Below are positions 1-8,100 of a stretch of 25,293 nt of DNA, piece by piece. Every line of letters starts with the position of its first letter. Within the stretch, counting starts at the first letter, position 1. Position numbers and translations under genes: made by a program. Origin of the DNA: Burkholderiales bacterium (GTDB lineage: Bacteria > Pseudomonadota > Gammaproteobacteria > Burkholderiales > Burkholderiaceae_D); contig SYFN01000234.1 in assembly GCA_005800405.1 (NCBI GenBank), positions 1 through 25,293 on the forward strand, in the 5' to 3' direction. The notes under the pieces were generated by a model. That model saw only the letters and a list, made by a program, of their open reading frames with translations, was not told the DNA's origin and did no database searches.

Positions 1-25
1 AATAATTTCAGGAGCCGAGGCAGCG

Positions 26-265
26 ATGGATCCGATCAATATTCATTCAGCGAAAACACAATTGTACAAACTCATTGAAGCCGCCGAACGCGGCGAAGAA
101 GTCATCATCGCCCGGGCCGGTAAGCCGGTCGCGAAACTGGTGGCATTAGAAAATCAGAGGCCGTCTCGCAAAGCAGGCAGCATGAAGGGCCTTTTCGAAG
201 TGCCGGACAGCTTTTTTGAGCCCCTGCCTGAGGGCCTGCTCGATGCCTTCGAGGGCAAAGCGTGA
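26..265 (+). CDS. Phd/YefM-family antitoxin (VapB-like)
   Basis: A 79-residue protein that should neutralise the PIN toxin encoded directly downstream and autorepress the pair. The N-terminal half has the Phd/YefM pattern: an INIHSAKTQL start, a conserved Leu/Ala-rich helix, then a RGEEVIIARAGKPVAKLV stretch (about residues 22-40), which in this family forms the dimerising DNA-binding fold. The remaining, less ordered tail would be the toxin-binding part. The ATG is preceded by a good Shine-Dalgarno (CAGGAG at 9-14). The stop overlaps the toxin start by four bases (GTGA), the normal coupling for type II toxin-antitoxin genes. The upstream operator or promoter is outside the window. The family call is firm; VapB versus Phd naming is only convention. 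Confidence 0.92.
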   Translation: MDPINIHSAKTQLYKLIEAAERGEEVIIARAGKPVAKLVALENQRPSRKAGSMKGLFEVPDSFFEPLPEGLLDAFEGKA

Positions 266-639
266 ACCTATTGCTCGATACGCACATTTACCTTTGGTGG
301 CTGGTCGACTCCCCTGCTCTGCCACAACGAGCGCATCAGATGATCGAAGAGGCTGATAAGGTCTTTGTGAGCGTGGTGTCCATCTGGGAAGCTGGCATCA
401 AATGGCGCGCTGGCAAATTGCCCGTGGCGCCTCAGGCGCTGGTTGAGGGCATGAGCATGAATGGCCTGAGTGCTCTGCCCGTGAACATGGCGCATACACT
501 GCAATTGACGCAGCTGCCTGATCATCACCGCGATCCGTTTGACCGGATGCTAGTGGCACAGGCGATGGCGGAGCCGATGTTTTTGCTGACCTCAGATCGG
601 GCGCTGGCGGACTATGGCGATCTGGTGCGGTTGATCTGA
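262..639 (+). CDS. PIN-domain ribonuclease toxin, VapC-like
   Basis: A 125-residue PIN-domain toxin, expected to be a Mg2+-dependent endoribonuclease held inactive by the preceding antitoxin. The acidic residues of the PIN active site are visible: Asp6 in LLLDTHIYLW, Glu43 in SIWEAGIKWRAGKL, Asp94 in DPFDRMLVAQA and Asp112 in LLTSDRALADY. The LLDTH start plus the DPFDRMLVAQA motif is typical of the VapC subgroup that pairs with Phd/YefM antitoxins. The start is GTG at 262, inside the antitoxin stop, so translation is coupled. All four acidic residues are present and the length is normal, so the toxin looks intact. The target RNA cannot be told from sequence. The module has no visible functional link to the flagellar genes beside it. 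Confidence 0.93.
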   Translation: MNLLLDTHIYLWWLVDSPALPQRAHQMIEEADKVFVSVVSIWEAGIKWRAGKLPVAPQALVEGMSMNGLSALPVNMAHTLQLTQLPDHHRDPFDRMLVAQAMAEPMFLLTSDRALADYGDLVRLI

Positions 640-671
640 GGGCTATGTAAGAAAGTGGCGCGGCGGGACTT

Positions 672-737
672 CATTCCGGATTAAACGGGCTTCGATTCCG
701 TAATTTACGGTACGGGATTCCGGAATTTACGGCGTAG
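672..737. repeat. Three tandem 22-bp repeats between convergent genes
   Basis: Units begin at 672, 694 and 716. The 17-bp cores are GATTCCGTAATTTACGG (694-710) and GATTCCGGAATTTACGG (716-732), one mismatch apart; the first copy (672-688) is degenerate, matching the third at 13 of 17 positions. Each core contains small dyads, such as CCGTAA-T-TTACGG and the palindrome ATTCCGGAAT (717-726). An 8-bp inverted repeat, TCCGGATT (675-682) and AATCCGGA (747-754), brackets the array. It lies between the toxin stop and the end of the convergent flagellin gene. It could be a bidirectional terminator, a protein-binding array or a short mobile repeat; no T-run supports an ordinary terminator. Confidence 0.7.
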
Positions 738-805
738 CTTACAAAGAATCCGGACCAACTCACCAACCAATATCGTTGGGCACCCAGTTGCAAACCACTT
801 CGCGC

Positions 806-2899
806 TTAACTGATGTATTGCTTTAACAGATAAGCCACCATGTCCTGCGAAATATTTGCCTGTGCGAGCATGGCCATCGCACCGTTCTGCCTGATCTGTG
901 CTGATGCCAGCGCGGTGGTCTCGGCAGCCAGATCGTAATCCATGATGTTGCCGTAAGCGGTTGTGGCGGCTACGGTCGTGGTGTCAACATAATCACTTTG
1001 ATAACCTAGGACGTTTTCCTGAGCGCCAACCAGAGCCTGATAAGAAGACACCATATCAATGGCGTCCTCAAGCACGGTCAAGGCATTACTGCCACCTGTC
1101 TGTGTGGAGATATCAAGCTCTGAGACGCGCGTGTCATCCGATGAGCCACCGTAGGTGCCAGCCACAAAACCCAGCGTTGTGAAATCACTGTATCCCTCGG
1201 TACCGCCACCCACGGTAAATGTCGCATCCGAGTAGAGCTTGACGGTCGCGATGTAGGTCGCAGCATTCGCAGCAGTCGTCGCTGATATCCCAGAAACACC
1301 GACAGCAGCGCCGTTGCCGGTATCTGTGGCAATCGAAATATTTCTGCCGTCTGATGCGGTCAGAGTGACGCCGCTGCCGTTGTTCGCCGCTGTCACGCCG
1401 GTGTTTCCAGTGTAGGTGTTCAAGAGCGTCACCACGCTATCGATGGTGGAGGCGGCCGTCAAGCCGGCAGTAATCGTTTTGCCGTTCAAGTAAATCGTGC
1501 TGACCGCTGCTGCCGAAAATCCCGTACCCACCACGACATTCGGATTGGCTGCAGCAGTTACCCCTGTCAGGGATGTCTGGCGATTGATCGCTGCCGCCAT
1601 CGCGATTGCGCTGGCTGCTTTCGTGGAAGAAGTTGCCGTTGCATCCGAGGCGGTATCGTCCGACGTTAACGTGGCACCGATAGCGTAGCCGTTGATCGTC
1701 AGATCACCCGCCGAAAGTGCCGTGGGTGCCAAGGTGGAAACTGCACGCTTTTTTGTAGAGAATTGCGCGACGTTACTATTGTAGGTCCCAATGTTGAAAC
1801 CTGCATTGGCAATCGTGCCGCCCACATTACTGCTGAGGACAATATCGGTCTGATCGAGGCTCCTGAGGGTAAAGGTACCTGCGTAAGTACCTGCGGCCCC
1901 CACGCCGGTGTTGGAAGCAGTTAGGTTCGTGCCATCAAACGCCACCGTAATGTTGCGCCCATCGTCCGCAGTCAGGGTGACTCCCAGCGTGGAACTGTAG
2001 GTGTCTGTGGCGGTAATGCCTGTCTGACCGCTGTTGAGATTGATTGCCGACACAACAGCGGCGCGATTGGTCGCGTAATCATTGCTTGCGGCCAAGGTAA
2101 GCGAAATCGCTGTGCCATTGATCGTGATCGTTCCAGCGGTACCCGTTCCATTGGCGGTCATCGCACTACCTGAAAGCGTCGTTTCACCCACATCTGCCTC
2201 TACATTGGTGTAATCAGTCATCAGATTGATCGCCGCTGCTTTTGCGATGGCGCTGCCCGAATTCGATGCATAGGAATAGCTGTCATAGGATGACAGCGAT
2301 GCACCTATCGTATAGCCGTTGATCAGCAGATCTCCTGAGGCCAGTGCCGTGGTCGAACCGCCCAGCGAAGTAAGCGCCAAAGGACTGCCAGTACCCAATG
2401 CAGACGAAAGTACCGAAGAAAAATTCAAGGTCGTTGTGTCGCCTGCATTGATCCCGGTTTGTACTTTGATGTAGGGCGTATCCCCATTAAGCAACGATGT
2501 GCCGTTGTACTCAGCGCTAGCCGCAATCGAATCAATCTGATCCATGTAAGTCTCTAGCAGCGCCTGGTTGCTGGTGCGGGTAGCGCTGCTGGTGGCTCCA
2601 CTGGCCGACGACGTCGCCAGTGTTTTCATGGTGGTGAGAATGGTTGCAATTTCCGACAAAGCGGAATCGGCAATTTGTACCGCTGAAATGCCGGCGTTGA
2701 TATTGTCAGTCGCCTTTGCGTAGGAGGCGATCTGCGCCTTCCAGCGGTTGGCGATCGCCAAACCTACCGGGTCGTCTTTCGCGCTGTTGATGGCCAGCGT
2801 CGTGCTGATGCGCTGACTTGCTTGGGCATAGGCCGTTGACGCGTTCGAATACGCATTAGCGGCCATCATGGCGTTGATATTTGTATTTAGAGACAACAT
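806..2899 (-). CDS. Flagellin, 697 aa, with enlarged repeat-built central region
   Basis: A filament subunit, secreted through the flagellar export apparatus. Residues 1 to about 140 form the N-terminal D0/D1 helical region (LSLNTNINAMMAANAY start, then a KDDPVGLAIANRWKAQI segment in place of the usual ADDAAGLAISTRM). About residues 593-697 form the C-terminal D1/D0 helix ending in MLAQANISQDMVAYLLKQYI. Between them lie about 450 Thr/Ser/Ala/Gly-rich residues with repeated modules opened by an INGxxI-type (FlgIN) motif near residues 191, 258, 400 and 470, some followed by an SAIAxAAAIN helix. Typical flagellins are about 280-500 aa, so this is long. It clearly differs from the second flagellin and lacks the canonical RMRELAxQ D1 segment. 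A purine-rich GGGGGA precedes the ATG. I found no sigma-54 or complete sigma-28 promoter upstream. Confidence 0.95.
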   Translation of the reverse strand: MLSLNTNINAMMAANAYSNASTAYAQASQRISTTLAINSAKDDPVGLAIANRWKAQIASYAKATDNINAGISAVQIADSALSEIATILTTMKTLATSSASGATSSATRTSNQALLETYMDQIDSIAASAEYNGTSLLNGDTPYIKVQTGINAGDTTTLNFSSVLSSALGTGSPLALTSLGGSTTALASGDLLINGYTIGASLSSYDSYSYASNSGSAIAKAAAINLMTDYTNVEADVGETTLSGSAMTANGTGTAGTITINGTAISLTLAASNDYATNRAAVVSAINLNSGQTGITATDTYSSTLGVTLTADDGRNITVAFDGTNLTASNTGVGAAGTYAGTFTLRSLDQTDIVLSSNVGGTIANAGFNIGTYNSNVAQFSTKKRAVSTLAPTALSAGDLTINGYAIGATLTSDDTASDATATSSTKAASAIAMAAAINRQTSLTGVTAAANPNVVVGTGFSAAAVSTIYLNGKTITAGLTAASTIDSVVTLLNTYTGNTGVTAANNGSGVTLTASDGRNISIATDTGNGAAVGVSGISATTAANAATYIATVKLYSDATFTVGGGTEGYSDFTTLGFVAGTYGGSSDDTRVSELDISTQTGGSNALTVLEDAIDMVSSYQALVGAQENVLGYQSDYVDTTTVAATTAYGNIMDYDLAAETTALASAQIRQNGAMAMLAQANISQDMVAYLLKQYIS

Positions 2900-3333
2900 G
2901 GGCGCTATCCCCCGAAAAATACAAAAGTCGAAACAACAAAGGGATGGTCATCTGCCACGCGAACTGCGGCCAACGCCCAGAACCCCTTGGCCAAGGCCAA
3001 CTCGGGTGGGGATGCTGCGTGACTGATTTTCGTCATTGGGGTCCTCGCCATTGGCCATATTTGAGGCGAGGTTAGCAAGAAAAAACAGCAACTCGAAAAA
3101 CTTTAGCGAAAATTACGCGTATTACGGTGATTTACACAAATTACGCTTGCTGGCGCTAAAGTTTTCAAATCTTCGGAAACGCACCGGGAAAAATTTTCAG
3201 AATGCTATGACTCGGGCATAAAAAAACCCATCGACATCAAAAAAACCGGCCCAGGCCCTCAAGAAAAATCGGCGGCAACCGATTAGGTAAGATAGGACTG
3301 CGTCAGGCGAAATGATTGGTAATGATTTAACCC
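2900..3333. other. 434-bp gap upstream of the 697-aa flagellin, with inverted repeats
   Basis: No convincing gene is seen. The gap should carry the promoter of the minus-strand flagellin, but no TGGCAC-N5-TTGC match and no full sigma-28 element was found. It holds a perfect 12-bp palindrome, CCTTGGCCAAGG (2985-2996); a 12-bp inverted repeat, AAAACTTTAGCG (3097-3108) and CGCTAAAGTTTT (3154-3165); and a 6-bp dyad, AATCGG/CCGATT (3267-3284), followed by T residues when read on the minus strand. Short ORFs here have no protein-like composition and are taken as noise. Confidence 0.6.
3097..3165. repeat. 12-bp inverted repeat enclosing phased ATTACG hexamers
   Basis: The arms AAAACTTTAGCG (3097-3108) and CGCTAAAGTTTT (3154-3165) are exact reverse complements 45 bp apart. 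Between them ATTACG occurs at 3112, 3121 and 3140, with the related TTTACA at 3131, so the hexamers recur every 9-10 bp, on one face of the helix. The outer TAAAGTTT on either strand resembles the sigma-28 -35 box, but no GCCGATAA-like -10 lies at the right distance. It may be an operator for an unknown regulator; function is not established. Confidence 0.5.
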
Positions 3334-3555
3334 ATGCTCACGATTGAAAAACCAAGACCCGAGTTTGAGCTGGCGCTGCGCAGCCGGTATCCTTTTGCCG
3401 AGATGCTGGTTGGAGATAGTTTTTTAATAACGGATCATCGCAAAGCAGAGAGTGCGCGTATTTCTGCCATCCACTTCGCGAAGCGGCAGCAGACCGAGTG
3501 GAAATTCACGATGAGGAAGATGAGAGACGGCTGGCGCCTGTTTCGTATCGCTTAA
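3334..3555 (+). CDS. Small hypothetical protein, possibly phage-related
   Basis: A 73-residue, basic, soluble protein. The order of features is a hydrophobic YPFAEMLVGDSFLI block, an Arg/Ala-rich helix (SARISAIHFAKRQ) and a C-terminal FTMRKMRDGWRLFRI strand. This resembles, from memory, small phage or mobile-element proteins of the DUF7303 type, whose hallmark is a YPF...VGDSF segment followed by a terminal FxxRKxxxGxRxxR strand. I hold this only as a likeness. No good ribosome binding site is seen before the ATG. The gene stands alone upstream of a truncated acetyltransferase in a gene-poor patch, which fits a remnant of transferred DNA. No function can be assigned. Confidence 0.55.
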   Translation: MLTIEKPRPEFELALRSRYPFAEMLVGDSFLITDHRKAESARISAIHFAKRQQTEWKFTMRKMRDGWRLFRIA

Positions 3556-3607
3556 TTTTTCCGAAGGGCGCAGCTCGCGAAATACCACTCGTACCTTTCG
3601 ACAGACC

Positions 3608-3859
3608 ATGCCAAATTTGATACCCGTCAGGGTTCTGGCACGTCTGGCAGTCGACGTCCGCGCGCAAGGAATGAAACTTGGGGCGGCATTGCTACACGAC
3701 GAGATGAGTCGCTACGTTCGAGTATCTTCAAACACAGGGGTCAGAGCAATGCTGGTGCATGCGCTGAACCACCGTGCGAGAGAGTTCTATGAGTACTACG
3801 GATTCAAGGCATCACCGGTGAACCCGATGACCTTGATACTTCGGATCGATCCCGTGTAA
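3608..3859 (+). pseudogene. GNAT acetyltransferase, C-terminal half only (TacT-like toxin remnant)
   Basis: The readable frame gives 83 residues that match the second half of a GNAT toxin of the TacT type: the MPNLIPVRVLARLAVDVRAQ strand leading to the acetyl-CoA loop (AQGMKLGAALL), the conserved RAMLVHALNHRAREFYEYYGF helix-strand-helix with the late Tyr, and the usual NPMTLIL ending. Intact members are about 160-175 aa. The N-terminal substrate half is absent: the upstream frame gives no recognisable GNAT sequence before it meets the preceding small gene. The DUF1778/RHH antitoxin normally encoded in front is also missing. I therefore call it a decayed, probably inactive fragment. A short expressed protein from the ATG at 3608 cannot be excluded. 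Confidence 0.75.
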
Positions 3860-3871
3860 GGAGCAGACAAA

Positions 3872-4573
3872 TCACTCCGGACAATCCTGGTAAGCACTTC
3901 GCAAACAAAGCGCAGCCAATTCCAGCGCCTCGGATATTCTTTCCTGCCCAAGACCCTTGCCGGCTTTATCCAGCAGCGCAGTGGCCTGAGGTTCGGCATT
4001 GACACGTGCAATCTCAGCCCAGACCAATGCTTTGACAGGCTCTTTGCGCCAGCCCTCGCCTGACAAATAGAGCGATGCGGCCATCAGCTGGGCGGCAGGG
4101 TGACCTTTGCGAGCGGCTTTCAAGTACCAGGACAGCGCAAGAGCGCCATCTTTTTTCACGCCCAAACCGGATCGGTAGGATTCGCCCAGCATGTATTCGG
4201 CCTCGGTATACCCCGCAGCCGCCGCAGAAGAAAACCGTTGGTACGCCACATCATGATTGCGCGAGATTCCTCTGCCGTGATGATGGAGCGTTCCCAGGTT
4301 GTACTGGGCCTCAGGCAGTCCCGCTTGAGCAGCGCGGTCATACCAGACAAGCGCGTCCGAGTAACTCTGCGCGACGCCAAGACCATGCTCGTACAGATAA
4401 CCCAAATTATTCTGCGCACGGACGTCACCCTTATGGGCGGCCTTGCGCAATGCGCGCTCAGCGGTCGCGTAGTGGCCGCGCTCGATCGCTTTCATTGCAA
4501 CGCCCATATCCGCCTGTGCAGCGCTGCAGATTAGCAGCACGATCAAGGCAGATAGCCTGGCGATGGCGTTCAT
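3872..4573 (-). CDS. Secreted Sel1-repeat (TPR-like) protein
   Basis: A 233-residue protein. Residues 1-21 are a classical Sec signal peptide (hydrophobic core LSALIVLLICSAAQA, predicted cleavage after AQA). Then follow about four Sel1-like repeats of 36 residues, each with the AQYNLGxLYxxGxGVxxxxxxAxxWYxxAAxxG pattern (about residues 48-190), and a divergent C-terminal region with a Cys pair in the last ten residues. Sel1 solenoids bind partner proteins, so an adaptor role in the periplasm is likely; the partner is unknown. Its ATG overlaps the stop of the preceding small gene by four bases (ATGA), making it the last gene of a three-gene minus-strand unit. Nothing links it directly to flagellin. 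Confidence 0.9.
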   Translation of the reverse strand: MNAIARLSALIVLLICSAAQADMGVAMKAIERGHYATAERALRKAAHKGDVRAQNNLGYLYEHGLGVAQSYSDALVWYDRAAQAGLPEAQYNLGTLHHHGRGISRNHDVAYQRFSSAAAAGYTEAEYMLGESYRSGLGVKKDGALALSWYLKAARKGHPAAQLMAASLYLSGEGWRKEPVKALVWAEIARVNAEPQATALLDKAGKGLGQERISEALELAALCLRSAYQDCPE

Positions 4574-4818
4574 GCGAGCTTGCGTATGGTCGTCGGTGCG
4601 GGGGATTCGCTGCAGCCCGTGGCGGCTGCAGGTTTGCGCATGAAACCCTGACAGCGTTGGCCATCAGCGCGCAGTACTTCGATGGCGGGGAGAATACGGC
4701 TTTTGAAACCCATCAGCCGGCAAGAGTAAGGCAGCTTGGGATCCCAGCTTACGGCAAAGTGGCCGCACTGCCAGCAGTTGGGCGCCTCTTCCTGTTCAGT
4801 GAGCTTGGGCGTGTTCAT
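4570..4818 (-). CDS. Conserved small cysteine-containing protein
   Basis: An 82-residue soluble protein of unknown function. The core is CWQCGHFAVSWDPKLPYSCRLMGFKSR, followed by LPAIEVLRADGQRCQGF. It has CxxC near residue 15, a third Cys in the YSCRLMG segment and a fourth before QGF. This spacing could bind a metal such as zinc, but that is inference. I recall very similar short proteins as conserved hypotheticals in betaproteobacteria. It overlaps both neighbours by four bases (ATGA junctions at 4570-4573 and 4815-4818), so it is translated as part of a coupled unit with the membrane protein upstream and the Sel1 protein downstream. The overlaps and conserved-looking core make it a real gene. 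Confidence 0.8.
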   Translation of the reverse strand: MNTPKLTEQEEAPNCWQCGHFAVSWDPKLPYSCRLMGFKSRILPAIEVLRADGQRCQGFMRKPAAATGCSESPAPTTIRKLA

Positions 4819-5054
4819 TTCTTGTTGCGTCGTTTGTTCTGATAATCATTCCAGGCGCGAAAGCTCGCGGCAGCGAATACCCCTGCCAAAATCACAACAC
4901 CAAGCAAAGCCTGAAAAAACTCACCCAGCGTCATGTCCGGTGGCAGGAAGCGCTCGGGGTGCAGCACCGCCATCACCAGAAACAGCCCAATCGAAATCAG
5001 TGAAATTCGAAGCAGCCGAAATGCGATGCGGCTGCGCTTGTCATGGTTATCCAT
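4815..5054 (-). CDS. Small inner-membrane protein with two predicted TM helices
   Basis: A 79-residue protein with a basic N-terminus (DNHDKRSRIAFRLLR), a first hydrophobic helix (ISLISIGLFLVMAVL, about residues 18-32), a short loop containing HPERFLPPDMTLGEF, a second helix (FFQALLGVVILAGVFAAASF, about 46-65) and a basic tail (NKRRNKK). By the positive-inside rule both ends face the cytoplasm. No family is recognised. A modest GAGG lies a few bases upstream of the ATG. It is the first gene of the three-gene minus-strand unit ending at 3872. The 101 bp upstream separates it from the end of the giant flagellin gene, so it may have its own weak promoter or be reached by read-through. Confidence 0.75.
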   Translation of the reverse strand: MDNHDKRSRIAFRLLRISLISIGLFLVMAVLHPERFLPPDMTLGEFFQALLGVVILAGVFAAASFRAWNDYQNKRRNKK

Positions 5055-5094
5055 ACCAACCTCGGCGCAAACTACCCTACCCCCCGTATTTTGT

Positions 5095-5140
5095 CACAGG
5101 CGAAGAGGACACGGCGGCCGGACTTGTGGTCCTGCCTGTG
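5095..5140. terminator. Bulged stem-loop after the giant flagellin gene
   Basis: The outer stem CACAGGC (5095-5101) pairs with GCCTGTG (5134-5140), and after a four-base bulge AGGAC (5106-5110) pairs with GTCCT (5129-5133). It sits in the 101-bp gap just downstream of the flagellin stop on the minus strand. There is no clean T-run after it, so it may end transcription weakly, stabilise the 3' end of the flagellin mRNA, or be neither. Confidence 0.4.
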
Positions 5141-5155
5141 TCACTCCAGACGGGA

Positions 5156-8100
5156 TCAGCCGCCGAGGAGTTTGAGTACGGTTTGCTGACTGGTGTTCGC
5201 CTGCGCGAGCACTGCCGTTGCTGCCTGCTGCATGATCTGCGTCTTGGCGAGATCGGTACTGGCTTTTGCGTAGTCTGCATCTTCGATCTGGCTACGCGAT
5301 GCCGACAAGTTGGTCGATACATTCGACAGATTATTGATAACATGCTCCATACGATTCATCACCGCACCCATGGTGGCGCGGGTCGCATTGACCTTGTCCA
5401 TTGCATCATCAAGCAATGACAGCACTGCCGATGCGCCATCGCGCGTGTTGATGCGAACCCGTCGATCTTCTACATTCAGATCAACGTCACCTGTGATCTC
5501 GCCGGTAATGGTCCCCGCCTTGCCGAAATCGGCAAGATCAATAGTGATGTAATGGTTTGCAGAGGGACCCACCTGAAAAGCCAGGCGACCCACCTTGGGT
5601 GGATCCATGTCTTCACTGGAGCGGCCACCGAAGGTACCCTCTTGGAAGCCCAGTGCTGCAAAATTAGCGTCAATACCATAGCCCTTGTCGCCCACTGATA
5701 TCGAGAAAGGCTTGCCGGTCGCTTTGAGTTCATCCAGCAGATCGGATGGTGGCGCACCGGCCGGTGCAGGCAAGCCAGGCAGAAGTGCAGGATCAGAAAT
5801 CAGGCGCACTGTGCTGTAGAGCGTGCGTGCAGAGGTTGATGTTGCAGCACCGTCGATGATACCGGTGACATCATTGTTGCCGAAACTGTTCGCAGTTACC
5901 GTGCCCAGAGACAAAGTCGCAGACGCAGTTGCCACCGGCGTAACGGCCGCACCGGTCAGGGTGAATAGCGAACCTGCTACGGTCGATGTTACCTCGAGAT
6001 TATCGCCAACGACCGCAACAGAAATGTTTTTCAGGTCGCCGCTGGTGATCTTGGCATCAATAGCCGTTTTCAGGGCAGTCGCAAGATCAGCCGCAAGCGT
6101 ACTGCCGGCCGCCGCGCTCGTGACGGTGACACCATTGATGACCACCGTAGCCTCATCAGTTGCTGCTACCGTACCACTGATCGCCACACGAGACACCTGA
6201 GCAACCGAACCACCTTTGTCGAGACCAAAGCTGGCAGCTGACACGTTTTTGTCGTTCGAGTCGAACCATACTGAAAAATTACGGCCATCAGACTCAAGCG
6301 TTACACCACTACCGTTGTCGGAAGCGGTGACACCATGTTGGCCAGTGCGGGCGTTGATAGCCTCCACCACCTTCTCGCGACGAGCTGTACCGGTTTCATC
6401 CTGCAGAAAAACGACGGGTACTGTTGTGCCGTTGATGTAGAGATTGTAGGTTTCACCACTCGCCGCTGTGGTTGGTACCGAAGTAACTGTCGAAAGACCT
6501 TTGCTGACTATGGGATTAGCAAGCGCACGAACACCAGTTTCGCTGCTGTGTGAATTAATTGCCGCAGCGATCGCAATAGCACTTGCGCTGGGATTACTAC
6601 TGCCAGCAACGGAGCTTGACTTAGTGTCATCTGCGGTCGTGGTTGCGCGTATCTTGATTCCGTTGATAACCAGGTCATCAACATTGAGTGGTTTAGCTTG
6701 AGAGGGTCCGTTCTCAACCACCGACGAAGTCGTAATGGTACCGGTGGCGGTGCTACCTTCGTCCGCTGAAAGCGTAAACGGCGTACCCGGCTCCGATGCA
6801 GTAAGGAGGATTTCGTTTTTTGTTCGCCCAGCAGCTGCCGTAACACCTAGTGTGGTGTTGGCATTGATCAGGCCGATAAGATCATCTCGCTCTGCCTGCG
6901 GCGTGCTAGCAGCTCCAGGTGCCGTCGTGGTAAACGTTGTGCCATTGATTGTCACCGAGTAGGTGTCGGTCGAACCGACAGAGCCGCCAATCACTACCGA
7001 CGCGACTTGCGCCGAAGGCGCATTTACCATGGGCCTGGCACTGGTATTGAACACGGATTGATTCTTGGTGAAATTGCCTTCGATTAGGCCGGTACGAGTC
7101 ACATCGCCAGTAGTCGCGCTGGAAATCACCACGGGTGTTGGAATCTTGGATTCCAGGGAATAAGTCCCACTATGGACGCCCTGACGCAAACCGATGCGTT
7201 CGCCAAACAAATCGGCATTACTATCAGTATCAAAGCGAACCTCAATATTGCGGCCATCAGCTGCGACTAGCGTGATACCTTTGGAGTCGTAGCCCGTATC
7301 GAGAGCCTTCACGCCAGTTTTTGCCGCAATCGCATTGATGGCATTCACGACGTGTTCACGCGTCGCGCGCGTGTTGTTCAAAATTGTTGTGATGTCGGCG
7401 GAAGCATATCCGTTGATAAAAACAACACCCTCAACGACCGACTCTGCACTCATCGAGCGACCGGTGAAAACATTTTCATTCACCTTCGCATAGACACCCG
7501 TACCCGGACGCATAGTGCTGTATTCCTGAGTCGTATCAACGATAGCTGACAAGCCCGTAGTTCCTGGCAAAAACTCCGTTTTTCCAACATTACGCTCGGA
7601 AACAGGGAAATCGATGTTAATCGTTGACCCACCCGGTGCGTAGGTGACAACACGACCCGAAGCTGGATTGAATTGCGTACTTGCGCGAAGTGTAGATGCG
7701 ATCTTCGCTGCAGCAAGAACTGAAGTGTTCTCAGCCGCAGTGAGTTGAACGCTCACGCCACCTACAGTTATCGTACCGGTACTGGGAACGCCCGTTAACG
7801 TCAGGGTTTGCGATTCACCAACGGTAAGACCGATGTTACCGGCCAGACGATTGATCGCAGCCGCCTTCGCAATGGCACTACCTGCTGCGTTATTAACCAG
7901 CGAATATGGATCATCGGTTGCATAGGAAGCCCCGATGTCAACACCATTGATGCGCAAATCACCCGCACGCAAAGCAGGAATGCTGCCCTCGACTGAAACC
8001 GACAGCCCTACTGCGCGGCTGGTAAATGCCTCCGTATTGCCATCGGTATCTTTAAATGTGTAAACCAGATCTTCAGAAATAACCTGACTGTTATTGCCCG

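Noticed and set aside
672..737. CRISPR array
   Set aside because: The period is only 22 bp with about 5 bp between 17-bp cores, so there is no room for spacers, and no cas genes are present.
3098..3105. Sigma-28 promoter for the 697-aa flagellin
   Set aside because: TAAAGTTT matches the -35 box on the minus strand, but the sequence 11 bp further (GTTTTTTC) does not resemble GCCGATAA.
3036..3221. Small plus-strand ORF upstream of the orphan gene
   Set aside because: It spans the inverted repeat and AT-rich non-coding DNA, with no ribosome binding site and no conserved pattern.
4075..4842. 255-aa plus-strand open frame
   Set aside because: It is antisense to the Sel1-repeat gene and the small Cys protein, with Arg/Pro-rich low-complexity composition and no family likeness.
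4736..5419. 227-aa plus-strand open frame
   Set aside because: It runs antisense across two small genes and the conserved flagellin C-terminus; no protein-like motif is seen.
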